From: Clostridium sp. 26_22
GTDB lineage: Bacteria; Bacillota; Clostridia; TANB77; CAG-508
Direction: 5' to 3'
Length of the DNA: 64,000 nucleotides
NCBI GenBank assembly: GCA_001916005.1
Contig: MNRP01000056.1
Span: 1-64,000, forward strand
Position numbers and translations under genes: made by a program. Each line of letters begins with the position of its first letter. The first letter of the stretch is position 1. The notes beneath the pieces were generated by a model, which saw only the letters and a program-made list of their open reading frames with translations, was not told the origin of the DNA and did not search any database. Below are positions 42,778 through 51,659 of this stretch, one piece after another.

Positions 42778-45480
42778 TTAAATATTATCATTTCTAATAG
42801 TTTCGATAATATTTTGCTTATTAATTTTACTCATTGAATATTTCATAATAATTCCAATAACAATAGCCACAAATATTATAGCAACTGTAATAGCCTTATA
42901 AGGTAAAACATATTGAATTTCCATACTATTTTTAAACATACAATACATACCATAAGATAATAAAACACCAATTGGTATTCCTATAATCAATGATTTAACA
43001 CCATAGAAAATACTCTCTAATCTAATCATTCTATTAAATTCTTTTTTTGTCATTCCTATTGATTTTAACATAGCAAATTCTTTTTTTCTTAAGTTCATAT
43101 TTGTTGTGATTGTATTAAATATGTTTGTTATTCCAATTAATGTTATTACTGCTATAAATCCATATAAGAATATTGAAATTACTAATACTATAGCATTTTC
43201 TGCTTTTGCGGATTCTTCTAAATTTGCTGAATACATATCAGTTTGTGTAAGATTATTTTCTTGTTTATATTGTTCTACTTCTTCATCTAATTTTGATGCA
43301 TTTTGTGATTGTGCATATAACGTAGATGAATTATAACTTCCTATTTTGTTCATAAAATCTTCACTTACTATAAAATAAGAATTTGAAATATATTCACTTG
43401 ATATACCTTTTGGTTTTTCTTCTGTTCTTGCAACAATTTTTATTTCATAATTTTTTCCATCTATTTTCCCTGTTATAGTGTCTCCTTTTTGCCATTTATA
43501 CATATTTCCTTGTTGTCTTTTTCCATCTATATAGTTTATGCTACCATCTATTAATATTGCACCATCTTTATAACTTTCATAATTTCCTCCGATTTTCTTT
43601 AAAAATCTTTCATACTCATTTTTACTTAATGAAACTATATTAATATTATCTACTTGTTTTTGTGTTGAATCTTCAGAATATTCAATATATGATGCTCTTA
43701 CCTTCTCACCATATTCTGTTAAATCTGCTTTGTGTTTTTCATCCATTTCTATTTCAAATACATTGCTTTTATTTATTGAAAATTCTCCTATGTCTGGTAA
43801 ATTTGAAATATCTGTTAATATTTTTAAATTTTTAGCTTGTTCTTTTGCATATTCTTCTGTATCTTCTTTTGATACACTCTCTCTTCCATAAACTGCATAA
43901 TTATAGTTCATTTCTGTATAATATGCTGAAGACATTTTGAATCCGTATTGTATAAAACTTGAAATTGCAATAAATATTACTACACTTACTATTATAGAAA
44001 TTACTGTTGTCCTATATTTTTTCTTGCTTCTTTTTAAGTTTTTGTATGCTATTTCTCCACCTGTTTTGAATATTTTTGTTATTATTTTTGGACATTTTAA
44101 TTTTTTATTTTTTAATTTAACATCTTCTGAACTTCTTATTGCTTGGATTGGAGTTATTTTTGATGCTTTTTTTGCTGATTTTCTACATGATAGCCAAATT
44201 GTTATAACTGATACTATTATACTTACAATTACTGCAAACCATGACATTTTATATGTTAATAAAGTTCCTCTTGATACATAATCTTTTAATATGTAATTTA
44301 CAACTTGAACTAATACATAAATTGCAAATACTCCACTTAAGATTCCTAGAGGAATTCCTATTAGTCCTAATATAAAGCCCTCAAAATATACACTCTTTTT
44401 GATTTGTTTTTTCGTTGCACCAATACTTGATAGCATTCCATATTGTTTTAATCTTTCTGTTATTGATATTGCAAATCCGTTTCTAATAACAAATACACTT
44501 GATACTAATACTATTCCAATTATGAATGCACCTAATCCGTAAATTGTTTTTAAAGTTTCGTCACTTAGGCTTGCCCCTTCATATGATAATAGTTCTGTAT
44601 TTATTTTTAAATCATATTTGTAGCTTTTATATGCTGTGTTTAATCCAGGTACTACATTATAATCATTTGCTTCTGTTCCAGCTTGTGCTTTAACCATTTG
44701 ATTTATTGCCTCTGTATTATTTTTATATTCAAATGGATTTGTATATAATACTGCAATATTTGCTTTTTTATTTACATTTTGCATTTTTGTTATAACAGTA
44801 AACCAATCTACTTCATATGGTTCTATTGCTATTGATGGTCTTTCTATTATTCCTACTATTTTGTATGTTTTTGGAGTTGTATTTTCAATTTCATTTTCGA
44901 TTGCTTCTTCCTCTTGTTTTATTTCATCTGTTTGTTTTGGTTCTTTAATTTGTGATTCATCATAATAATTTGATTTCTGATTATCTGAAGCTCCTTTTAA
45001 TTCTCCAACATTTAATGTTATAGTATCTCCAACTTTATAATTTGTTTTAAATTTTTCATTTATTCTAGTTGATATAGCAATTTCACTATCGTTTTCTGGT
45101 AATCTACCACTTTGAATATTAATAGCCATATTATTTAAAAATTTTTCATTCATTGCAATAATATTTACATATGGTTTTTCTTCTGTAGCTTTAGCATTTG
45201 GTATATAACTATAGCCTATTTCTTCTGATAAATAATAGTCTTTTACATTTCTATTTTCTTCAATATATTTAAGTTCTTCTTTTGGAACATTATAAAAAAT
45301 AGCATGATAATTTCCTTTACTATTTTTAGCTGTTTCTATAAATGTTTGCTGAAAACTTGTTATAAGCCCAGCAACTGCACAAATCAAAGCTGTTGATAAA
45401 ATAATTCCTATTATAATTACTATTGACCTCTTTTTATTCAGCTTTAAATCTTTTACACTTAATTCATTTAAAACTTTCAT
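42778..45480 (-). CDS. ABC exporter permease with two FtsX-like domains
   Basis: A 900-residue membrane protein. One helix at about 17-38, a large outer domain (about 40-310), a cluster of helices (about 315-440), another helix near 495, a second outer domain (about 515-770), and a final helix cluster (775-890). FtsX-core motifs SITERLKQYGMLSSIGATKKQ and NLRKKEFAMLKSIGMTKKEF occur once in each half, the mark of a tandem FtsX permease as in lantibiotic/bacitracin detoxification or lipoprotein exporters. Its ATG overlaps the ATPase stop codon (TAATG). Substrate unknown; probably antimicrobial-peptide defence, given the two-component system nearby. Confidence 0.88.
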   Translation of the reverse strand: MKVLNELSVKDLKLNKKRSIVIIIGIILSTALICAVAGLITSFQQTFIETAKNSKGNYHAIFYNVPKEELKYIEENRNVKDYYLSEEIGYSYIPNAKATEEKPYVNIIAMNEKFLNNMAINIQSGRLPENDSEIAISTRINEKFKTNYKVGDTITLNVGELKGASDNQKSNYYDESQIKEPKQTDEIKQEEEAIENEIENTTPKTYKIVGIIERPSIAIEPYEVDWFTVITKMQNVNKKANIAVLYTNPFEYKNNTEAINQMVKAQAGTEANDYNVVPGLNTAYKSYKYDLKINTELLSYEGASLSDETLKTIYGLGAFIIGIVLVSSVFVIRNGFAISITERLKQYGMLSSIGATKKQIKKSVYFEGFILGLIGIPLGILSGVFAIYVLVQVVNYILKDYVSRGTLLTYKMSWFAVIVSIIVSVITIWLSCRKSAKKASKITPIQAIRSSEDVKLKNKKLKCPKIITKIFKTGGEIAYKNLKRSKKKYRTTVISIIVSVVIFIAISSFIQYGFKMSSAYYTEMNYNYAVYGRESVSKEDTEEYAKEQAKNLKILTDISNLPDIGEFSINKSNVFEIEMDEKHKADLTEYGEKVRASYIEYSEDSTQKQVDNINIVSLSKNEYERFLKKIGGNYESYKDGAILIDGSINYIDGKRQQGNMYKWQKGDTITGKIDGKNYEIKIVARTEEKPKGISSEYISNSYFIVSEDFMNKIGSYNSSTLYAQSQNASKLDEEVEQYKQENNLTQTDMYSANLEESAKAENAIVLVISIFLYGFIAVITLIGITNIFNTITTNMNLRKKEFAMLKSIGMTKKEFNRMIRLESIFYGVKSLIIGIPIGVLLSYGMYCMFKNSMEIQYVLPYKAITVAIIFVAIVIGIIMKYSMSKINKQNIIETIRNDNI

Positions 45481-46163
45481 TATTTTCCGTTCCTTTCATC
45501 TTTTATTATTTTTCCATCATCTATTGTTATAATTCTGTCCGCTTCTAGTGCTATTTTTTCATCATGTGTTATTATAATTACAGTTTGATTGTACTTTTTA
45601 TTTGAAAGTCTTAATAATGATATAATTTCTTCACTTGCTTTTGAATCCAAGTTACCTGTTGGTTCATCTGCAAGCATTAAGGCTGGTTCATTCATCATAG
45701 CTCTTCCTATAGATACTCTTTGTTGTTGTCCTCCTGATAATTGATTTGGTAAATTATTTCTTCTTTTTTCTAATCCCAAAGTTTTTAATAAATCATTTAA
45801 TTTAGCCTCATTTACTTTTCTACCATCTAATTTTGTTGGTAAAGTTATATTTTCAGATACATTTAATACTGGTATTAAATTATAAAATTGATAAATTAGT
45901 CCTACTTGTCTTCTTCTAAAAATTGCTAGATTGTCATCATTTAAAGTGTATATATCTTTTCCATCTATATAAACTTTTCCTGATGTTGGTCTATCTACTC
46001 CTCCTATTAAATGTAATAGTGTTGATTTTCCACTTCCACTAGCTCCTATTATAGCAACAAATTCTCCCTTTTCAACAGAGAATGATATGTTATCTACTGC
46101 TTTTACTTGATTTTCTCCTTTTCCATAAATTTTATTTAAGTTCTCAACTTTTAATATCTCCAT
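45480..46163 (-). CDS. ABC transporter ATPase (LolD/MacB/BceA type)
   Basis: Walker [10 protein letters not shown], the signature [17 protein letters not shown], Walker [15 protein letters not shown] and H-loop [10 protein letters not shown] identify the MacB/BceA/LolD subgroup that partners FtsX permeases. Length 227 aa is exact for the family. GAGGGGG lies eight bases before ATG. Its promoter carries tandem 11-bp-spaced direct repeats typical of OmpR/PhoB-class activator sites. Confidence 0.93.
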   Translation of the reverse strand: MEILKVENLNKIYGKGENQVKAVDNISFSVEKGEFVAIIGASGSGKSTLLHLIGGVDRPTSGKVYIDGKDIYTLNDDNLAIFRRRQVGLIYQFYNLIPVLNVSENITLPTKLDGRKVNEAKLNDLLKTLGLEKRRNNLPNQLSGGQQQRVSIGRAMMNEPALMLADEPTGNLDSKASEEIISLLRLSNKKYNQTVIIITHDEKIALEADRIITIDDGKIIKDERNGK

Positions 46164-46196
46164 ATTTTTTCCCCCTCTTGGATTTTTGTTATATTT

Positions 46197-46230
46197 AGTA
46201 TAAGTTTTTAAAGTGACTTTTAAGTGACTT
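46197..46230 (-). promoter_or_regulatory. Promoter with PhoB-like direct repeats upstream of the ABC exporter
   Basis: On the minus strand AAGTCACTT occurs twice (46222-46230 and 46211-46219), exactly 11 bp apart, just upstream of a TATACT -10 box (46197-46202). The -35 position (ACTTAA) is poor and is covered by the repeats. An inverted partner AAGTGAC lies further upstream (46247-46253). This fits activation by an OmpR-family response regulator; the one encoded at 50964-51632 is a candidate. Confidence 0.55.
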
Positions 46231-46262
46231 TTTGACTATAAATTTTGTCACTTTTATTATAT

Positions 46263-46298
46263 AAAAAAGATTGATACTTGCTACGTATCAATCTTTTC
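46263..46298 (-). terminator. Terminator overlapping the end of the HipA-like gene
   Basis: AAAAGATTGATAC pairs with GTATCAATCTTTT over a six-base loop, followed by TTTTTT-rich sequence on the minus strand. The last codons and the TAG of the HipA-like gene form the 5' arm and loop. Confidence 0.85.
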
Positions 46299-47156
46299 AT
46301 TATTTATTTTGTTGTAAACTTCTTTAATTATTTTATATCTTATATTAATTATCTTCTTATAAAATTCTTTTCTTTCATTAGACATACAAGAAATTCCATC
46401 TATAAATTTATTTATTTCATCTATTTTTATATTTTTAAATACTCTTAAAATAGCTTTATTACATTCTTCATTTTTACATTCCTTTATATATGTCATATAG
46501 TTTATTTTTTTACTATTTTCTTTTAGGCAAGAATAGCAATTTATTGCTAAATTTTTTATATCATTATCTTGTAGTTTTTTTATTTCATAATCATCTATCA
46601 TAGGATTTAGACATGAACCACAATCATATATTGGTGCAAATTCTATTTTATTTGTTTTAATATCTACTAAAAAACCCCAGTTTCCATTGTGTCTATCTGT
46701 ATTTCCTATTAAACTGTCTATAACAAACATATCCCAAAATTTTTCTCTTATTTTTGGTATATTAATTATATTATTTTCATCTAAGACATTTAAAATATCA
46801 GTTAATTCTGTTTCTATCTTTTTGTCTGGATTTGTACTTAATGCAAGATTCTCAAATTCATATAAAACTTTATTGGAATTTGTAAAATCTTCACACGCAC
46901 ATACTATTTTTTCTTTTTCGTTGTATTTGTATACTCCTATAATTGTATTTTGAGTTGGAAATCCTACCATTTTAAAAATATTGCTTCCTATATACTCTGA
47001 AAATGCATTATTTATATATGAAATATTTTTGTTTTTTTCTCTTATTGGGTCAGGAAATTTTACTAAGTATTTTTTTCCATCATATATCAGTGTTTTTTTC
47101 TTTTCTGAACCTTTATAATTATTTAATTCTTCTTTACAATTTGTAAAATTAATCAT
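46281..47156 (-). CDS. HipA-like Ser/Thr kinase domain protein (stand-alone, CtkA-like)
   Basis: The C-terminal half has HipA-fold kinase motifs: the catalytic segment FVIDSLIGNTDRHNGNWGFL (Asp and Asn of the loop visible) and the metal-binding IYDCGSCL. The N-terminal part (KKYLVKFPDP) carries the ATP-binding Lys strand, then FSEYIGSNIFKMVGF. At 291 aa it lacks the HipA N-terminal subdomain and has no HipB-type antitoxin neighbour, resembling the stand-alone CtkA group. Substrate unknown. AGGAGAAG lies six bases before ATG. Its 3' end is embedded in the terminator. Confidence 0.75.
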   Translation of the reverse strand: MINFTNCKEELNNYKGSEKKKTLIYDGKKYLVKFPDPIREKNKNISYINNAFSEYIGSNIFKMVGFPTQNTIIGVYKYNEKEKIVCACEDFTNSNKVLYEFENLALSTNPDKKIETELTDILNVLDENNIINIPKIREKFWDMFVIDSLIGNTDRHNGNWGFLVDIKTNKIEFAPIYDCGSCLNPMIDDYEIKKLQDNDIKNLAINCYSCLKENSKKINYMTYIKECKNEECNKAILRVFKNIKIDEINKFIDGISCMSNERKEFYKKIINIRYKIIKEVYNKINNEKIDT

Positions 47157-47272
47157 TCACACTTCTCCTTATCTCATTTGGTCATAGTTTAAAATATTAA
47201 TTACTTTACTTTTTTTATTATAGCATAATTGTTTTAAAAATGCACTACTTTTTGCTTGCTTTGTCTAATTCA

Positions 47273-48460
47273 TTAATTATTGTCATATAAATATTGTTCG
47301 GTTTTTCTTAAATAAATTGTAGCTATTATCAAGAAGAACATCAATATTGAAATTGATATTGAAAGTATATTTACATTATAAAAATAATTATATAAGACAT
47401 ATACTAAACTATAACTTATAACTTGTCCCACAAACATGTATATATTAAATACCATCATATGTTCTTTTCTATATTGTTCTAGATTATCAACTTTAATAGA
47501 TGAATAAATTGCACTACATGATTCTGATTCTATTATAGTTCCAAAAGAATTCATTAATATATAATAAATCAATAGTGTTACAAAACTTGAATTAAATACC
47601 ACCAATAATGAAGAAACAAAAATGATTATAGCCATATATGGATAAAATTTTTTATTTACTTTTTTACTATTTATTATTTTTAAAATTTGTAAAGAAATAA
47701 TTGATATTACTGCAAATAATGTATTATAACTTCCAAAGCTCATTTCTGTGCCTAATCTTAAAAATAATACAATAGGTAGTAATTCTGTCATTGCTCCTTG
47801 TGATGATATTCTTCTGAAAAACATACATTTATATATGTCTTTTAAGTGAGTTTTTTCTTTAGCTATTTTCCAAAATTCTTTTATTTTCATTTTACTATCT
47901 TGTACTGTAAAGTCTTTAATTTTCATTGATATTGCAATAATTAATAGTGTTTCTAATCCTAAAGTTATAAATAGTACATTGTATGAAAATTTTTCTATTA
48001 TAAATCCTGAAAACATTGGTGTTAATATTGCTGTAATATTTTCAAGAATATTTAAGTTTGCTAAATAACTGCTCATTGATTTATTCGTGTTTGAACCTAT
48101 TATAATAAGTTCATATGGTACTGCATAAAATAAAGATTTCATTGTGTCTAATGTTTTAAATAAATATATATATTTAACTATATTTTCTTTAAATATTATT
48201 AATAAAAAAATGCTTATTGCACTTAGTACAAAACTTGATCTGTATATTATACCTGCATTTTTTGAATTGATTATCTTTAATAATATGTATTCCAATATAA
48301 CACTTAAAAATACTGAATAAATTGTGTATTTTAATATAAAGTTCATATCATTATTTACTATTTTTAAAATGTATATATTAAAAAATAGTGAAAAGAATAC
48401 GTTTAAAAATTTTCTTAAAAATGCAATTATTGCTATGTATTTTCTATTTTCTTGTTCCAT
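47273..48460 (-). CDS. Major facilitator superfamily-like transporter
   Basis: A 395-residue protein with about 11-12 hydrophobic segments. Like the gene at 28216-29388 it is a divergent MFS permease with few charged motifs (YRKEHMMVFNIY, FFRRISSQGAMTELLP). The start has AAGGAG seven bases upstream. Directly upstream lies a HAD N-terminal remnant whose reading frame runs over this ribosome site. Substrate unknown. Confidence 0.72.
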   Translation of the reverse strand: MEQENRKYIAIIAFLRKFLNVFFSLFFNIYILKIVNNDMNFILKYTIYSVFLSVILEYILLKIINSKNAGIIYRSSFVLSAISIFLLIIFKENIVKYIYLFKTLDTMKSLFYAVPYELIIIGSNTNKSMSSYLANLNILENITAILTPMFSGFIIEKFSYNVLFITLGLETLLIIAISMKIKDFTVQDSKMKIKEFWKIAKEKTHLKDIYKCMFFRRISSQGAMTELLPIVLFLRLGTEMSFGSYNTLFAVISIISLQILKIINSKKVNKKFYPYMAIIIFVSSLLVVFNSSFVTLLIYYILMNSFGTIIESESCSAIYSSIKVDNLEQYRKEHMMVFNIYMFVGQVISYSLVYVLYNYFYNVNILSISISILMFFLIIATIYLRKTEQYLYDNN

Positions 48461-48556
48461 CTTTTTTTCTCCTTTGTTTTAAATATTCTTTTGATATTTC
48501 TGTTACAGTCTTTTTTTTTTATTTAATAGTGTTCCATCCAAATCCATTACAATCAT
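48443..48556 (-). pseudogene. HAD (Cof-type) N-terminal remnant
   Basis: ATG opens the frame MIVMDLDGTLLNKKKKTVTE, the perfect motif I (DxDGT) of a Cof-type HAD phosphatase, then ISKEYLKQ before running out over the ribosome site and start of the MFS gene and stopping after 37 codons. A run of ten As lies in the middle. Everything beyond the first about 28 residues of the family is missing. Confidence 0.6.
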
Positions 48557-48560
48557 TTTT

Positions 48561-49427
48561 TTATTGTTTATTTTTTAATTCTCCATATCCTTCGTATATT
48601 ATTCCACCATTTTTTAGAAATTCTTTTATACATTTTTGCAAGCTAGTATTTTCTGATAATTCATCATAATTTTCACATTTTTTTAATTTAAATACAAAAT
48701 TCAAAATATCGTCTATTCCGTTTTTTGAAGGTTTTATATCAAATAGTTTTTGAAATTTTATAATATTAGATTTTTCATCTAACATATCTGCAATTTCTTT
48801 GCTTAAAAGCCATGATTCACAAACATATTGAGCATTTTCTATATTATAATATTTTTTTAGTAATATTTTTGAATTTTTCAAAGATTCTTTTACATCATCA
48901 ATTATTAATTTTTTTCCTTCTGGTATATGTATTTTAATTTTACTATTATTAATTGGTTCAAATTGCAATCTGCCAGTTTCTAATAATAGTCCATTTATAA
49001 AATATGTTCCCCATAGCATCTGTGAAATTCTAATTCCTTCATAATGTTTATTTACAATATCATTTAACAAGCATTCTCTTACTCTTTGTTTTTGAATTTG
49101 TATTTGTTCATCATCAAATTTATATTTTTTGATATTTTCTTTATGATACTCATAACCTAATAATAACAATACATTAGTTATAAATGGATTTACTTTTTCT
49201 CCAAATAATAAATTTATATCTTTTTCTTTCCATAGTTCTATTAATTTTCCTGTTTTATCAATATATAAGATTTCATATATTTCATTTGCTTTTTTATATA
49301 TTTTTTCATCTTTTGTTATTTCATTTATACATTTATTGCATTTTTCTTTGTAATTATTATCTTTTATTGAATAATATTTTAATGCTTCTTCTAATATTTC
49401 TCTTGCTTTTTCCAATGTTAATTTCAT
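48561..49427 (-). CDS. Acyltransferase-domain protein (DUF5596/GNAT_C type)
   Basis: The C-terminal part has the GNAT_C-like pattern GRLQFEPINN, IKIHIPEGKKLIIDDVKESL, VCESWLLSKEIADML, SNIIKFQKLF and a late TSLQKCIKEFLKNGG. The N-terminal half is helical. Such proteins are annotated as acyltransferase-domain proteins of unknown substrate. I place the start at MKLTLEKAR because AAGGAG lies ten bases upstream. The stop lies next to the HAD remnant. Moderately confident family call. Confidence 0.65.
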   Translation of the reverse strand: MKLTLEKAREILEEALKYYSIKDNNYKEKCNKCINEITKDEKIYKKANEIYEILYIDKTGKLIELWKEKDINLLFGEKVNPFITNVLLLLGYEYHKENIKKYKFDDEQIQIQKQRVRECLLNDIVNKHYEGIRISQMLWGTYFINGLLLETGRLQFEPINNSKIKIHIPEGKKLIIDDVKESLKNSKILLKKYYNIENAQYVCESWLLSKEIADMLDEKSNIIKFQKLFDIKPSKNGIDDILNFVFKLKKCENYDELSENTSLQKCIKEFLKNGGIIYEGYGELKNKQ

Positions 49428-49467
49428 AAAATATTTTCTCCTTAAATTTTTTGATTCAAACACTTCT

Positions 49468-49692
49468 CTAATGTCTTATTTTTTTATAATTTTTTATAAA
49501 TTCATAAGCATCTGTTATTATTAATTTGTCATATTTTATCTCTTTTTGTTTTAACCAATTTTCTGTCATATTCCATGGATCTGCATAGTTTCCATTGTCC
49601 CTTCCTGTAATAATTACAATCATGTGTCCATCTTCTTTTAGTGCTTCATTAAAGTTTGATATTACATTATCTATATCTATTCCTATGTTCAT
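49468..49692 (-). pseudogene. NT5C-like nucleotidase with internal and C-terminal deletions
   Basis: Starts with a good AGGAG site and MNIGIDIDNVISNFNE, the motif I end of an NT5C-like protein. It then jumps straight to ALKEDGHMIVIITGRDN (motif II), WLKQKEIKYDKLIIT, and ends after 74 residues where about 200 are expected. Comparison with the intact relative at 27626-28219 shows that the segment between motifs I and II and the motif IV end are missing. Confidence 0.7.
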
Positions 49693-49726
49693 CTTTATTT
49701 TTCTCCTATATTATTTTTATATCTAT

Positions 49727-50962
49727 CTACTTCATATATTTAATAACAAACTCTGTTCCTTTGTCAAGTTCAGACTTGCAATTTATCATACCATTATTTT
49801 TCTCAATAATATTTTTAGCTAATGCAAGTCCAATACCAACACTATTTTCAGATGAATTCTTGCCCTTATAAAATCTTTCAAATATATGTTTTAAATCTTC
49901 TTTTGATATACCTTCTCCTTCATCTCGTATTGTTATTTTTGTAAATAAGCTGTTTTCTTCATAATTAATATAAATTGTTCCGTTATTTGCATTATGTTCT
50001 ATACAATTTTTTATAACATTTGTAATCGCTTCTTGTTGCCATTTATAATCTCCAATAAATGAAACATTTTCATCTCCATCAATAATGATTTTTTGATTTT
50101 TTACTTCTATTGGTATTTCTAAGTTTTTGATTATTTCACCAATAAATTTATTTAAGTTTATTTTTTCATCATAGAACTGTACTACATTTGCATCTAATTT
50201 TGATAATTTTAACATTGATATAACTAACCAATTAATCCATTCGACTTGTTTGCTTATTTCAAATATAAATTTTTGTTTTGTCTTTTCTTCCATGTTAGGA
50301 TTATCTTTTAAATTATCAAGCATTATAGTTATTGATGTTAGGGGGGTCTTTAATTGATGTGAAATATCTTCAACAGACATTTTTAGATTTTCCTTGTCTT
50401 TTTTTGATATTTCACTTTCTTCTTTTAACATTATTGTTATCTTGTATAATTCGTTTTTTAAATTACTTAATTCATCCTCTGTATTTTCTTCAATATTTAA
50501 GTCGTATTTCTTATTCTTTATTTGATTTATGTAATTTGTGATTTGCTTGATTTTTTTATCTCTTTTTCTTAAGTATAGAACAATAATAGTCATCCATAAA
50601 ATACTAAATAATACTATTATTAATATGTTTAATTTTAAATTTGTTTTCATTTGGTTTTCAATTAATTTGATAGAATTTATTTTATCTATTTCAATTCCAT
50701 ATTTTGATAATTCTTTTTGTCCTTTTTCATATTGTTCCATATTTTGAGTTGAATTTAATATTTCTATTATTTCTCTACTATCTATTTCTGGATTGCTTTC
50801 ACTTATTTTTCCCATTATTTCAGCTATTTTTTCGTTTAATGTTATTGTTACAGTTTTGTATTGTTTTATTGTTTGAATTGTTATTGCTATACTTGCTGTT
50901 ATTGTTAAAATTATCATTGGTAGTATTAAGTATTTTATATTTTTATTTTCAAATATTTTCAT
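49727..50962 (-). CDS. Two-component sensor histidine kinase
   Basis: Membrane sensor with two transmembrane helices (about residues 10-30 and 110-130) around a short outer domain. The cytoplasmic part has the HisKA box DISHQLKTPLTSI (phospho-His near 203), then the HATPase boxes NVIKNCIEHNA, IRDEGEGISKEDLKHIF and GIGLALAKNII. The region between (KKDKENLKMSV) resembles a HAMP-like linker. It directly follows the response regulator gene. Possible signal: cell envelope stress, by analogy with sensors near FtsX exporters. Confidence 0.92.
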   Translation of the reverse strand: MKIFENKNIKYLILPMIILTITASIAITIQTIKQYKTVTITLNEKIAEIMGKISESNPEIDSREIIEILNSTQNMEQYEKGQKELSKYGIEIDKINSIKLIENQMKTNLKLNILIIVLFSILWMTIIVLYLRKRDKKIKQITNYINQIKNKKYDLNIEENTEDELSNLKNELYKITIMLKEESEISKKDKENLKMSVEDISHQLKTPLTSITIMLDNLKDNPNMEEKTKQKFIFEISKQVEWINWLVISMLKLSKLDANVVQFYDEKINLNKFIGEIIKNLEIPIEVKNQKIIIDGDENVSFIGDYKWQQEAITNVIKNCIEHNANNGTIYINYEENSLFTKITIRDEGEGISKEDLKHIFERFYKGKNSSENSVGIGLALAKNIIEKNNGMINCKSELDKGTEFVIKYMK

Positions 50963-50963
50963 A

Positions 50964-51632
50964 TTAATCCCCTATTCTATACCCAAGTCCTCTTACTGTT
51001 TTTATAATAGTTTCATCTTCTAATTTTTCTCTTATTCTTTTTATATAAACAGTTAAAGTATTATCATTAACAAAATTTCCAGCAATGTCCCATATTTTAT
51101 CTAATAATTGCTCTCTTGTAATTAATTTGTTTTGATTTGTAAATAGCATTAATAATATTTTATACTCTAAACCTGTAAATATTATTTCTTCATTATCTTT
51201 ATATACTTTTGCTGCTATTGTGTCTATTTTTATATTTTTATATTGAATTATATTACCTTTTTCTTCTTTTTGCCCATATCTTCTCAATACTGATTTTATT
51301 CTTGATATTAGTTCTCTTGTTCTAAATGGTTTTACTATATAATCATCTGCACCTAAATCCAAACCTAAAACAACACTTGTTTCTTCATCTTGGGCTGTTA
51401 AAAATATTACTGGTATATCTTGTTTTTCTTTAATTTCTTTGCATATATCAAATCCGTTTCCATCTGGTAATGATACATCTAGTAATACTATATCTATTTT
51501 TTCTTGCTTTATTTTTTCTTTGCTTTCTGCTACACTTTTAGCTGATATTACTTGGAAGTTTTCTTGTTCTAAGGAATATTTTAGCCCCATTATTATTGTT
51601 TCATTGTCTTCTACTAATAATATTTTTTTCAT
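50964..51632 (-). CDS. OmpR/PhoB-family response regulator
   Basis: Receiver domain with the phospho-Asp52 in VLLDVSLPDGNG, the Thr and Lys switch residues in FLTAQDE and DDYIVKPFRTREL, and a C-terminal winged-helix with TGLEYKILLMLF and TVYIKRIREKL...VRGLGYRIGD. At 222 aa it is standard. One base separates its stop region from the kinase start. It is a candidate activator of the exporter at 42778-46163, whose promoter has 11-bp direct repeats. Confidence 0.95.
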   Translation of the reverse strand: MKKILLVEDNETIIMGLKYSLEQENFQVISAKSVAESKEKIKQEKIDIVLLDVSLPDGNGFDICKEIKEKQDIPVIFLTAQDEETSVVLGLDLGADDYIVKPFRTRELISRIKSVLRRYGQKEEKGNIIQYKNIKIDTIAAKVYKDNEEIIFTGLEYKILLMLFTNQNKLITREQLLDKIWDIAGNFVNDNTLTVYIKRIREKLEDETIIKTVRGLGYRIGD

Positions 51633-51659
51633 TTTTGCCTCCAGTCTTTATGAATTTAT

